10,477 nucleotides of DNA from Candidatus Woesearchaeota archaeon (GCA_019322455.1 JAHWIT010000028.1:1-10477), one strand, 5' to 3'. Shown: positions 1-6,468, numbered from the stretch's first letter. The notes: generated from the sequence alone by a model not told the origin. Translations and numbers: made by a program.

Positions 1-680
1 ACTTCCATTTCAGCATGCCAATATTCTGTAAGATGTCTTGATGTCTTTGATTTTTCAGCTCTGAAGCTAGGAGCAATTGTATATATCTTCTCCAAAGCAA
101 ATATTGCTGGTTCAGCATAAAGCTGCCATGTCTGTGCTAAAAAAACATCTTTCTTATCAAAATATTTTACTTCAAATAAAGTGCTTCCTCCTTCGCACTG
201 CACAGACTGAAATATAGGAGAATGATATTCATAAAATCCTTCTTTCCTGAAATATTCATCAATAGCACCAAAAATTGTGCTTCTTATCTTCATAACAGCA
301 GTCATCTTTCTGCTTCTTAGCCAAAGATGCCTTTTTTCTGCAAGAAATTCAACTGACTGGTCTTTTGTAATTGGATATTTGTCAGACTCTCCAATAACTT
401 CAAAATCTTTTACTAAAATCTCATAACCAGTTGGAGCTCTGTCATCTTTTTTTATTTCTCCAGTCAGAGTCATAGAAGCTTCAATCTGAATCTTGTCAGC
501 TATTTTAAACTTCTCATCCCCTATATCTTGTTTTACAAGAACACACTGAATAATGTTTGTAGCATCCCTCAGTACAATAAACTTTATTTTAGAGCTGCCT
601 CTTTCTCTATAAACCCAGCCCCTTATGCTGACTTCTCCTTTACCTTTATCTATTGCTTCTTGTATTGAGATATATTTCAT
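1..680 (-). CDS. asnS: Asparaginyl-tRNA synthetase (AsnRS), N-terminal 226 residues, cut by window edge
   Basis: Class IIb synthetase that charges tRNA-Asn with asparagine in the cytoplasm. The ATG is at 680 and the frame stays open to base 1. Seen: an N-terminal OB-fold anticodon-binding domain (residues ~1-110, with RGWVYRERGSSK at 20-31 and FIVLRD at 34-39), then the start of the catalytic domain with motif 2 (FRAEKSKTSRHLTEYWHAEME, F206 to E226). The 'RAEKS..SRHLTE' form is typical of AsnRS; AspRS usually has H or N-rich variants here. The OB domain argues against the archaeal AsnRS-derived asparagine synthetase, which lacks it. It lies 40 nt downstream of asnA on the same strand, so product and consumer of free asparagine are adjacent. 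No clear Shine-Dalgarno precedes the ATG; a TATA-like TTATAAAT (minus, 718-725) overlaps the asnA stop, so it may have its own promoter or be read through from asnA. Motif 3 and the C-terminus are outside the window. Confidence 0.93.
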   Translation of the reverse strand, partial: MKYISIQEAIDKGKGEVSIRGWVYRERGSSKIKFIVLRDATNIIQCVLVKQDIGDEKFKIADKIQIEASMTLTGEIKKDDRAPTGYEILVKDFEVIGESDKYPITKDQSVEFLAEKRHLWLRSRKMTAVMKIRSTIFGAIDEYFRKEGFYEYHSPIFQSVQCEGGSTLFEVKYFDKKDVFLAQTWQLYAEPAIFALEKIYTIAPSFRAEKSKTSRHLTEYWHAEME

Positions 681-699
681 ATAAAATAAAGAAAAAAGA
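681..699 (-). terminator. U-rich tract after asnA, possible transcript end
   Basis: On the minus strand the asnA-asnS gap contains a T6 run (692-697) inside a pyrimidine-rich stretch, with no obvious hairpin. Archaeal transcripts commonly end at such U-tracts. It could also simply be an AT-rich leader for asnS, so this is a weak call. Confidence 0.3.
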
Positions 700-720
700 T
701 TACCTTAAAAATGTTTTTAT

Positions 721-1791
721 TTATAAGAGTCTTATCCCTGCTTCAGTGCATTTCTCCTTCATTTCATCTGGCCATTCACATGCCTGCACTTCTCCTATGT
801 GAGCTTTCTGCAGATAAAACATACATAGCCTGCTTTGCCCTATTCCTCCGCCAATAGTCTGTGGAAATTCTCCTGCAAGCAGTCTCTTATGCCATTCCAT
901 ATCCCTTCTTTTTCTATATCTTTGAGCAAGATCAAATCTGCCTTCTGCTTCTTCTTCCTTAGCTCTTATCTCTAGCTGTTCTTCCATTGTATCTGGATCA
1001 ACTCTTATTCCCATTGAACTTAATTCAAAAGATCTTTTCAATAACGGATTCCATACAACAATGTCTCCATTAAGTCCTTTCTTGCCGTCTTCTGCAGCAG
1101 TTGTCCAATCGTCATAATCAGGAGCTCTTCCATCATGGATCTTGCCATCTGCTAATTTTCCTCCAATGCCTATGATAAATATTGCTCTATATTTTTCTGC
1201 AGCTTTATCTTCTCTTTGTCTTGGAGTCAAATCAGGATATTGTTTTTGCAGATCTTCTGTATGCACAAAAGTTATATTTTCAGGAAGATCGCCTTCTATC
1301 CCATATCTTTCTTCAACCATCTTTCCTGTTTCTTTTATTGTCCCATAGATGTTTTTTACTGTGTCTTCTAGAAATCCCCTATGCCTTTGGCCCTTTGACA
1401 TTACTTTTTCCCAATCCCATTGATCAACATAATGTGAATGAAGATTATCAATAAGATCATCAACCCTTATCCCATTCATATCAGTATAAAGCCCTTCTCC
1501 TTCTTTAAATCCATAATCTTTTAGTTTCATCCTCTTCCATTTCGCCAATGAGTTTAGTGCTTCAACACTTATTCCTGAGCCTAATAAAAATGTAGCTTTT
1601 CTTTCAGTTCCATTAAGATCATCATTTACTCCAGAGCCGCTTTTAACAAATTGTGGTGCTGAAACTCTTTCAAGATTAAGAGCTTTAGCAAGCGCTACTT
1701 GAAAATAATCTTTAATATCTTTTATTGCTTTTTCTGTCTCTCTCAAATCTAATGAACTTTCATATCCTTTTGGTAAAATTAATCCTTCCAT
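721..1791 (-). CDS. asnA: Aspartate-ammonia ligase (asparagine synthetase A)
   Basis: Makes asparagine from aspartate, ammonia and ATP (AMP-forming). It has the class II synthetase fold without an anticodon domain and is cytosolic. The 356 residues align along their length with the bacterial AsnA family: SLAKWKR (81-87), GEGLYTDM (98-105), YVDQWDWE (121-128), GGKLADGK..HDGRAPDYDDW (210-229), LNGDI (240-244), ELSSMGIRVD (256-265) and QTIGGGIGQSR (311-321). It is longer than the roughly 330-residue E. coli enzyme, mainly through about 14 extra charged residues near 278-297. This is the bacterial type, not the archaeal AsnRS-derived synthetase, which suggests transfer at some point. It starts at ATG 1791, preceded 9 nt upstream by GGAGG. 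It is followed by asnS on the same strand and is divergent from an Lrp/AsnC-type regulator. The active-site blocks look intact. Confidence 0.95.
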   Translation of the reverse strand: MEGLILPKGYESSLDLRETEKAIKDIKDYFQVALAKALNLERVSAPQFVKSGSGVNDDLNGTERKATFLLGSGISVEALNSLAKWKRMKLKDYGFKEGEGLYTDMNGIRVDDLIDNLHSHYVDQWDWEKVMSKGQRHRGFLEDTVKNIYGTIKETGKMVEERYGIEGDLPENITFVHTEDLQKQYPDLTPRQREDKAAEKYRAIFIIGIGGKLADGKIHDGRAPDYDDWTTAAEDGKKGLNGDIVVWNPLLKRSFELSSMGIRVDPDTMEEQLEIRAKEEEAEGRFDLAQRYRKRRDMEWHKRLLAGEFPQTIGGGIGQSRLCMFYLQKAHIGEVQACEWPDEMKEKCTEAGIRLL

Positions 1792-1800
1792 TTTTGTTTT

Positions 1801-1805
1801 CCTCC
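1801..1805 (-). promoter_or_regulatory. Shine-Dalgarno of asnA
   Basis: GGAGG on the minus strand, 9 nt before ATG 1791. It fixes the asnA start and shows a leadered mRNA, unlike the regulator gene opposite, which looks leaderless. Confidence 0.7.
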
Positions 1806-1833
1806 ATATAATGATATGATTAAGATTAGGTAG

Positions 1834-1844
1834 TTATATATAAA
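1834..1844 (-). promoter_or_regulatory. asnA TATA box
   Basis: TTTATATATAA on the minus strand. Transcription would start about 25 nt downstream, near 1812-1815, giving a leader of roughly 20 nt that contains the GGAGG. The core is nearly palindromic. Confidence 0.55.
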
Positions 1845-1885
1845 GATAACTCCATTTTTTTTGTATTTTTTGCTAAAAATAACCA

Positions 1886-1898
1886 AAAACTTTATAAA
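1886..1898 (+). promoter_or_regulatory. Promoter of the Lrp/AsnC regulator
   Basis: An A-rich TFB-recognition-like stretch (AAAAAC) is followed by TTTATAAA (1891-1898). The box is centred 26.5 nt before ATG 1921, so the transcript would begin at or next to the start codon (leaderless). This is the main reason for choosing 1921 as the start. Confidence 0.6.
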
Positions 1899-1899
1899 G

Positions 1900-1916
1900 A
1901 TGGAAATATTTTCCAT
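1900..1916. repeat. Perfect palindrome, candidate Lrp/AsnC operator
   Basis: ATGGAAA-TAT-TTTCCAT is a perfect 7-bp inverted repeat with a 3-bp spacer. It begins 2 nt after the regulator's TATA box and ends 4 nt before its start codon. Archaeal Lrp proteins often bind dyad sites in their own promoters and block RNA polymerase. The position here fits negative autoregulation; binding itself is inferred. Confidence 0.6.
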
Positions 1917-1920
1917 TTAT

Positions 1921-2364
1921 ATGCAATTAGATGAAAAAGATTTAAAGATACTAGATATACTAAAGAAAAATGCAGAGTTTACTTCTAGCCAAATCTCTAA
2001 AAAAACAGCAATTCCAATAACAACAGTGCATAACAGAATCAAAAAACTAAAACAACAAGGAATAATAAAAAACTATACAATTAATATTGATCATGAAAAA
2101 ATTGGAAAACCATTAACTGCATATATATTGATAACAATAAATCAAAGTATACTTGGAAAAAAGATTTCTCAGCATGATATAGGGAAAAAATTAAAGTTAT
2201 TTGATGAAGTTGAGTCAGCAGATATTGTTGCAGGCGGCACAGATATGATAATCAAGGTCAGATCAGAGTCAATGCCTAAACTTAATGAATTCATAACAGA
2301 AAAATTAAGAAACATAGAAGGCATTGACAAGACTCAGACACTAATGGTTCTAGAAGAAATATGA
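1921..2364 (+). CDS. Lrp/AsnC-family transcriptional regulator
   Basis: A DNA-binding feast/famine regulator of 147 residues, typical family length. Seen: an N-terminal winged helix-turn-helix (LDEKDLKILDILKKNA at 3-18, recognition helix near ITTVHNRIKKLK, 33-44), a linker, then the RAM effector-binding/oligomerisation domain (~66-147) with the G-x-TD-hydrophobic block GGTDMIIKVR (105-114) and the usual C-terminal IEGIDKTQTLMVL. The frame is open back to 1861 and includes an ATG at 1900, but the TATA box at 1891-1898 favours ATG 1921, where the family's usual N-terminus begins. It is divergent from asnA, the same arrangement as asnC/asnA in E. coli, so asparagine or a related amino acid is a plausible effector and asnA a plausible target. 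Its stop directly abuts the stop of aspS. Confidence 0.93.
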   Translation: MQLDEKDLKILDILKKNAEFTSSQISKKTAIPITTVHNRIKKLKQQGIIKNYTINIDHEKIGKPLTAYILITINQSILGKKISQHDIGKKLKLFDEVESADIVAGGTDMIIKVRSESMPKLNEFITEKLRNIEGIDKTQTLMVLEEI

Positions 2365-4071
2365 TTATTTCTTGATTTGTATATTTAACTCATCTAATTG
2401 TTCCTTATCAATCTCAGTTGGACATCCGTCCATAGGACTTTCAGCATTTTTGTTCTTAGGAAATGCAATAACTTCTCTTATATCTTTTATTCCATTTAAT
2501 AGAGCACAGATTCTATCAAGTCCAAAAGCAATTCCTCCATGTGGCGGTGCTCCATATTTGAATGCATTCAACAGAAATCCAAATCTTTTTTCAGCTTCCT
2601 TATAATCCATGCCAATAACCTTCAAAGCCTCTTCTTGTATATCTTTTCTATGGATCCTTATGCTCCCTCCTCCAAGTTCAGTCCCATTCAAAGCAAGGTC
2701 ATAAAGTTTTCCAGTTACCTTTGCAGGATCTTTTTTCATCTTTCCGATAAATTCTTCATGAGGCATAGAAAAAATATGATGCATTGGTTTCCAAGAACCT
2801 TCTTTATTTTCAAATAAAGGGAATCTTGTTATCCAGACAAATTTCAGATCTTTTTCCTTTATAAGTCCAAGATCTTGTCCGAGTTTTGCCCTTAAACTCC
2901 CAAGAAATTCTGCAGCTTTATTCTTCTTATCTGCAACAAACATCAAAACACTTCCCTTTTTTGCTTTTGTTATTTTTAGTAATTCTTTTTGAACATCTTC
3001 TGATATAAATTTCGCAATGCTTCCTTCTAAGCCTTTTTCAGTAATCTTTAACCAAGCCAGGCCTTTTGCTCCTTCTTTTACACAAAGATCTCCGTATTTA
3101 TCAAGTTCCTTTCTTGAAAAATCCTTTTCAGGATTTATGCATACTATTTGTTCAGCATTTTGAAATACTTTAAAGTCTGATTTCTTTACAATTTCAGTTA
3201 CATCTATTAATTCTAATCCAAATCTCATATCTGGCTTGTCACTACCAAATCTGTTCATCGCTTCTTCATAAGTCAATCTTGGAAAAGGAATTTTTAAATC
3301 TATATCAATTGTTTTCCAAAGACTTTTAATTAATCCTTCACATAGATTATAGATATCTTCCTCATCAACAAAACTCATCTCAATGTCTATTTGTGTAAAT
3401 TCAGGCTGCCTGTCTTCTCTCAGATCTTCGTCTCTTAGGCATCTTGCTAATTGATAATATCGATCCATTCCACTGACCATTAGAATCTGTTTGTAAAGCT
3501 GCGGGCTTTGAGGCAAAGAATAGAACTTTCCCTTATTAACTCTGCTTGGAACAACATAGTCTCTTGCTCCTTCAGGTGTCGCTCTGATCAAAAGAGGAGT
3601 TTCAATCTCCATAAAATTATTTTTATTCAAATATTCTCTTGCAGCTTGTGCTGCCTTATGCCTTACAAGAAGTTTTTCCTGCATTGAATGTCTTCTTAAA
3701 TCAAGAAATCTATATTTCAGTCTTGTTTCTTCAGTCATATTAGTGCCTTCTGCAATAGGCAAGGGTTCTGCTTTATTTAATATTTCAAATTTATCAACAT
3801 AAACTTCAATATCTCCAGTATCCAAACTTTTATTCGGCTCTGGTTTTTTTAAGACTTTTCCTTCAATCTGTAAGACATATTCTTTTTTTATCTTAAAAGC
3901 TTGTTCTTTATGTTTCTCATCAAATGTAATCTGAGTAATTCCATATCTGTCTCTCAGATCAATAAAAGTTATATTGCCATGATATCTTATAGAATGAACC
4001 CATCCACATAATTTTACCTTTTTTCCAATATCTTTTTTAGTTAATTCACCGCACGTATTTGTTCTTAACAT
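2365..4071 (-). CDS. aspS: Aspartyl-tRNA synthetase, bacterial type
   Basis: Class IIb synthetase that charges tRNA-Asp. The 568 residues have the bacterial layout: OB-fold anticodon domain (1-~105, CGWVHSIRYHG at 22-32), hinge, catalytic core with motif 1 (~145-159), LPQSPQLYKQ (186-195) and motif 2 (RDEDLREDRQPEFTQID, 213-229), a bacterial-type GAD insertion (~280-400), then GGGSIRIH and motif 3 (GIAFGLDR, 513-520). Archaeal and eukaryotic AspRS are about 430-440 residues and lack the GAD insertion, so this gene is probably of bacterial origin. His31 corresponds to the His that in Pseudomonas AspRS favours relaxed tRNA-Asp/tRNA-Asn use; discriminating E. coli AspRS has Leu there. ATG 4071 lies 27.5 nt from the centre of a TATA box shared with tgt. 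Its 3' end abuts the regulator gene with no spacer. Confidence 0.96.
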   Translation of the reverse strand: MLRTNTCGELTKKDIGKKVKLCGWVHSIRYHGNITFIDLRDRYGITQITFDEKHKEQAFKIKKEYVLQIEGKVLKKPEPNKSLDTGDIEVYVDKFEILNKAEPLPIAEGTNMTEETRLKYRFLDLRRHSMQEKLLVRHKAAQAAREYLNKNNFMEIETPLLIRATPEGARDYVVPSRVNKGKFYSLPQSPQLYKQILMVSGMDRYYQLARCLRDEDLREDRQPEFTQIDIEMSFVDEEDIYNLCEGLIKSLWKTIDIDLKIPFPRLTYEEAMNRFGSDKPDMRFGLELIDVTEIVKKSDFKVFQNAEQIVCINPEKDFSRKELDKYGDLCVKEGAKGLAWLKITEKGLEGSIAKFISEDVQKELLKITKAKKGSVLMFVADKKNKAAEFLGSLRAKLGQDLGLIKEKDLKFVWITRFPLFENKEGSWKPMHHIFSMPHEEFIGKMKKDPAKVTGKLYDLALNGTELGGGSIRIHRKDIQEEALKVIGMDYKEAEKRFGFLLNAFKYGAPPHGGIAFGLDRICALLNGIKDIREVIAFPKNKNAESPMDGCPTEIDKEQLDELNIQIKK

Positions 4072-4125
4072 AAACTATTTTATTTTCAAGAATCTTTATA
4101 AATCTTATTATTTTTCTAACTAAAT
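4072..4125. promoter_or_regulatory. Shared divergent promoter of aspS and tgt with one palindromic TATA box
   Basis: The 54-bp gap holds TTTATAAA at 4095-4102, identical on both strands. Its centre (4098.5) is 27.5 nt from the A of ATG 4126 (tgt, plus) and 27.5 nt from the A of ATG 4071 (aspS, minus). Both distances fit leaderless transcription. A-rich sequence that could serve TFB lies on both sides, and no Shine-Dalgarno precedes either ATG. No second TATA box is evident in the gap. Confidence 0.65.
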
Positions 4126-5220
4126 ATGTTCAAAATAATAACTAAAGATGGAAATGCAAGAACAGGAATCCTAAAAACAGCACATTGTAAAATAGAAACA
4201 CCTTTCTTCATGCCAGTTGCAACTAAAACAGCTGTAAAATATTTAGATCCAAAAGATTTAGAAGAAATTGGAATCCAAGCAGTAATCTCAAATGCCTTTG
4301 TTCTATCATTAAGGCCAGGAATTAACACAATTAAGAAAACAGGAGGAATTCATAAATTTATGAATTTTCACAACGCAATCTTTACAGATTCAGGAGGATT
4401 TCAAAAAATAAAAGATTCATTCTACATCAAAAGTACAGATAAAGGATTAATTCTAAAATCTCCTTTTGATGGAAAAAAACAAATACTAACACCAAAAGAA
4501 TTAATGAAAATACAAAATACATTAAACTCAGATATTGCAATGGTTCTGGATGAAATGCCTTTGCATACTCAATCAAAAAAAGAAATAGAATTAGCAGTTA
4601 AAAGAACCCATAAATGGGCAGAAGAATGCATCAAACATCATAAAAACAAAAAACAATTACTGTTTGGAATTGCTCAAGGCGGTTTGCATAAAGATTTAAG
4701 AGAAAAATCAGCAAAATTTATTTCTAAACTAAATTTTGATGGATTTGCATTTGGAGGATTAGCAATTGGAGAGCCAGAAAAACAAACATATGAAATGATA
4801 AATTCTCAGGTAAAACATTTTCCAGAAAACAAGCCAAGATATTTGATGGGTGTTGGCTGCCCAAAACAGCTGATAAATGCAGTTGCAGCAGGAGCAGACT
4901 GCTTTGACTCAACCTTTCCAACACAAAATGCTCGACATAATACATTATTCACATCAAAAGGAAAATTAGTAATAAAAAACAGTAAATACAAAAATGACTT
5001 AAAACCAATTGACAAAAACTGCAATTGCTATATCTGCAAAAACTACACAAGATCTCATATCAGGCATTTAATGAAACTAGGAGAACCAAATGGATTAAGA
5101 TATTGCACTTATCACAATATCTATTTCATAAACAACTTAATGAAACAAATAAGAACAGCAATCAAGGAAAATAATTTCAATAAATTCAGAAAAAACTTCT
5201 TAAAATTATATAAAAATTAA
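4126..5220 (+). CDS. tgt: tRNA-guanine transglycosylase, bacterial/eukaryotic (queuosine-type)
   Basis: Exchanges a guanine base in tRNA for a 7-deazaguanine. At 364 residues it has bacterial Tgt length and lacks the long C-terminal PUA region of archaeosine TgtA. Seen: general acid/base Asp88 in TDSGGFQ (87-93), Asp142 in LDE, FGIAQGG (180-186), GGLAIGEPE (210-218), YLMGVG (239-244), and nucleophile Asp261 in FDSTFPTQNAR (260-270). The FD..-PT-NAR block is the bacterial form; archaeal TgtA has FDSA-Y-YA. The zinc site C299, C301, C304, H330 has the same spacing as bacterial Tgt. The family acts at position 34 of GUN-anticodon tRNAs (Asp, Asn, His, Tyr); whether the base here is preQ1 or salvaged queuine cannot be told. 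It shares its TATA box with aspS. Its TAA overlaps the stop of the converging gene through the palindrome TTAA. Confidence 0.9.
   Translation: MFKIITKDGNARTGILKTAHCKIETPFFMPVATKTAVKYLDPKDLEEIGIQAVISNAFVLSLRPGINTIKKTGGIHKFMNFHNAIFTDSGGFQKIKDSFYIKSTDKGLILKSPFDGKKQILTPKELMKIQNTLNSDIAMVLDEMPLHTQSKKEIELAVKRTHKWAEECIKHHKNKKQLLFGIAQGGLHKDLREKSAKFISKLNFDGFAFGGLAIGEPEKQTYEMINSQVKHFPENKPRYLMGVGCPKQLINAVAAGADCFDSTFPTQNARHNTLFTSKGKLVIKNSKYKNDLKPIDKNCNCYICKNYTRSHIRHLMKLGEPNGLRYCTYHNIYFINNLMKQIRTAIKENNFNKFRKNFLKLYKN
5200..5216 (-). terminator. U-tract for the minus-strand operon, inside the 3' end of tgt
   Basis: Immediately after the TAA of the hydrolase gene the minus strand reads TTTTTATATAATTTT. These T-runs are the complement of tgt's last Lys/Asn codons. 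The position fits a U-rich archaeal terminator, but a functional role is inferred. Confidence 0.4.
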
Positions 5221-5843
5221 TCTCCTTTTCCTAAAATCCTAACTTCGCACTCACACTGTTTGCTAAAAGTTTCTGCATCTTCTTTGCTTCCAACAATTGT
5301 TCCATAATGTATTGGAATAGCAATCATAGGCTTAATCTTATTTGCAGCCAAAGCAGCTTCCTCAGCATTCATTGTATATTCTCCGCCAACAGGCAGTATT
5401 GCAACATCCACTGTCAATTTCTCCATCTCAGGAATAAAATCAGTATCACCAGCATGATAAATCCTTTTTCCATTTATATTCAGAACATAACCAACCCATC
5501 CCTTTTTTTTAGGATGATATTTCTTTCCAATATTATAAGCAGGAATAACATCAATAATAATATCATCAAATTCTTTTCTATCTCCTGACTTAACAATAAT
5601 TGTATTTCCATGTTCTAATTTCATAATAGCATCCTTAGGACCAATAATAACAGTATCATCTTTAATTATTTTTTTAATATCATCAGGACTGCAATGATCA
5701 TAATGTTCATGTGTTATTAAAATTAAATCAGCTTGCTCTGTTTCATCAATATGATAAGGGTCAATATATACTACTTTCTTTTTCTTGATCTTAAAGCCAG
5801 CATGACCAAGCCATTTTATTTTTATCCCTTCAAAATCTATCAT
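5217..5843 (-). CDS. Metallo-beta-lactamase-fold metal-dependent hydrolase (UPF0173-like)
   Basis: A soluble 208-residue MBL-fold protein of the UlaG-like/UPF0173 group; the substrate is unknown. Seen: WLGHAGF (11-17), metal motif THEHYDH (44-50), PAYN...KKYHP (101-111), the GWVGYV block (115-120), YHAGDTDFIPEM (129-140) with H130 and D133, LPVGGEYTM (150-158), and PIHYGT (177-182) with H179. All expected metal ligands are present. ATG 5843 lies one base after the stop of the DJ-1-family gene, with GAGGT about 11 nt upstream inside that gene, so it is probably translated from the same mRNA. It is the last gene of the operon, and its stop overlaps that of tgt by four bases. The operon context does not reveal a substrate. 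Confidence 0.9.
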   Translation of the reverse strand: MIDFEGIKIKWLGHAGFKIKKKKVVYIDPYHIDETEQADLILITHEHYDHCSPDDIKKIIKDDTVIIGPKDAIMKLEHGNTIIVKSGDRKEFDDIIIDVIPAYNIGKKYHPKKKGWVGYVLNINGKRIYHAGDTDFIPEMEKLTVDVAILPVGGEYTMNAEEAALAANKIKPMIAIPIHYGTIVGSKEDAETFSKQCECEVRILGKGD

Positions 5844-5844
5844 C

Positions 5845-6468
5845 TTAACCTAGAACCTCAACAATTTTCTTTCCAAAATCTTTTGCAGCAGCTGGACCAT
5901 TTGCAGTTACAATCTTGCCATCCTGCACAACAGATTCATCAATAAATTCAGCCCCAGCCGAAGTTAAAACATCTCCTTGTTTTCCATCTCCATTCCAAAC
6001 AGTTGCCTTTCTGCCCTCTAAAACACCAGCTTTAGCTAATATTGTTGGAGCAATACAAATAGCAGCAGCAACCTTTCCTTGTTTATCTGCTTCTTTTATC
6101 AAATCTAAAACTTCATCATATTCTCCTAATTTATGAGCTCCAGGCCCTCCAATCAAAACAATTGCTTTGTATTTACTTAAATCAGCATCTTTAACAGCAA
6201 CATCTGGTTTAACTTCACTATTATCTGCTCCAACAGCTACATCAGTTTTTATAGAAGCAACATCAATATCATAACCTGCTTTTTCTAATTCAGCTTTTGT
6301 ATCTCCATATTCAACAGGCTGAAAATCCTTTTGAGCGACAATAACTAAAATCTCTCCCATCTTTTTCACCCCAACTTTTTCTTTTTCAACTGAACAACCA
6401 GCAATAAGCAACATAATCAACAAAAAAACAATCTTTCTCAGCTTTCTATCTTTTTTAGATTTCTCCAC
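5845..6468 (-). CDS. DJ-1/PfpI-family protein with predicted lipoprotein signal
   Basis: The core (~39-207) is a DJ-1/PfpI-like flavodoxin-type domain: ILVIVAQKDF (40-49), VLIGGPGAH (104-112), nucleophile elbow AAICIAP with Cys138, ILAKAGVLEG (143-152) and TANGPAAAKDFG (188-199). The residue after Cys138 is Ile, not the His of PfpI proteases, and Gln50 sits near the usual Glu, so protease activity is doubtful; chaperone-, glyoxalase- or deglycase-like roles are possible. Residues 1-25 form a lipoprotein signal: basic KSKKDRKLRK, hydrophobic IVFLLIMLLI, then lipobox IAGC with Cys25, predicting an anchored extracytoplasmic protein. The start is GTG 6468, which overlaps the HD gene by 31 nt and has no clear Shine-Dalgarno. 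A stop lies two codons upstream, so no longer start exists. Met37 (ATG 6360) is a second possible start. Confidence 0.85.
   Translation of the reverse strand: MEKSKKDRKLRKIVFLLIMLLIAGCSVEKEKVGVKKMGEILVIVAQKDFQPVEYGDTKAELEKAGYDIDVASIKTDVAVGADNSEVKPDVAVKDADLSKYKAIVLIGGPGAHKLGEYDEVLDLIKEADKQGKVAAAICIAPTILAKAGVLEGRKATVWNGDGKQGDVLTSAGAEFIDESVVQDGKIVTANGPAAAKDFGKKIVEVLG
6358..6372 (-). promoter_or_regulatory. Internal ribosome-binding site and ATG in the DJ-1-family gene
   Basis: On the minus strand GGGGTGA (6366-6372) lies 5 nt before ATG 6360 (Met37). GGTGA is complementary to the archaeal 16S 3' end. Starting here would remove the signal peptide and yield a 171-residue cytosolic protein. This is a far better ribosome-binding site than anything before the GTG at 6468. 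Confidence 0.5.

Noticed and set aside
1..680. Archaeal asparagine synthetase derived from AsnRS
   Set aside because: An intact N-terminal anticodon-binding OB domain is present, as in a true AsnRS.
1142..1454. Plus-strand open frames inside asnA
   Set aside because: Antisense shadows of a strongly conserved gene, with no ribosome site or recognisable domain.
1861..1920. Longer start for the Lrp/AsnC regulator (TTG 1861 or ATG 1900)
   Set aside because: This stretch contains the TATA box and palindrome, and the family's N-terminus begins at ATG 1921.
4126..5220. Archaeosine-type TgtA
   Set aside because: Length, zinc spacing and nucleophile block are bacterial/eukaryotic Tgt; the C-terminal PUA region is missing.
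5845..6468. Intracellular PfpI protease
   Set aside because: The His following the nucleophile Cys in PfpI is Ile here, and a lipoprotein signal precedes the domain; only family membership is supported.
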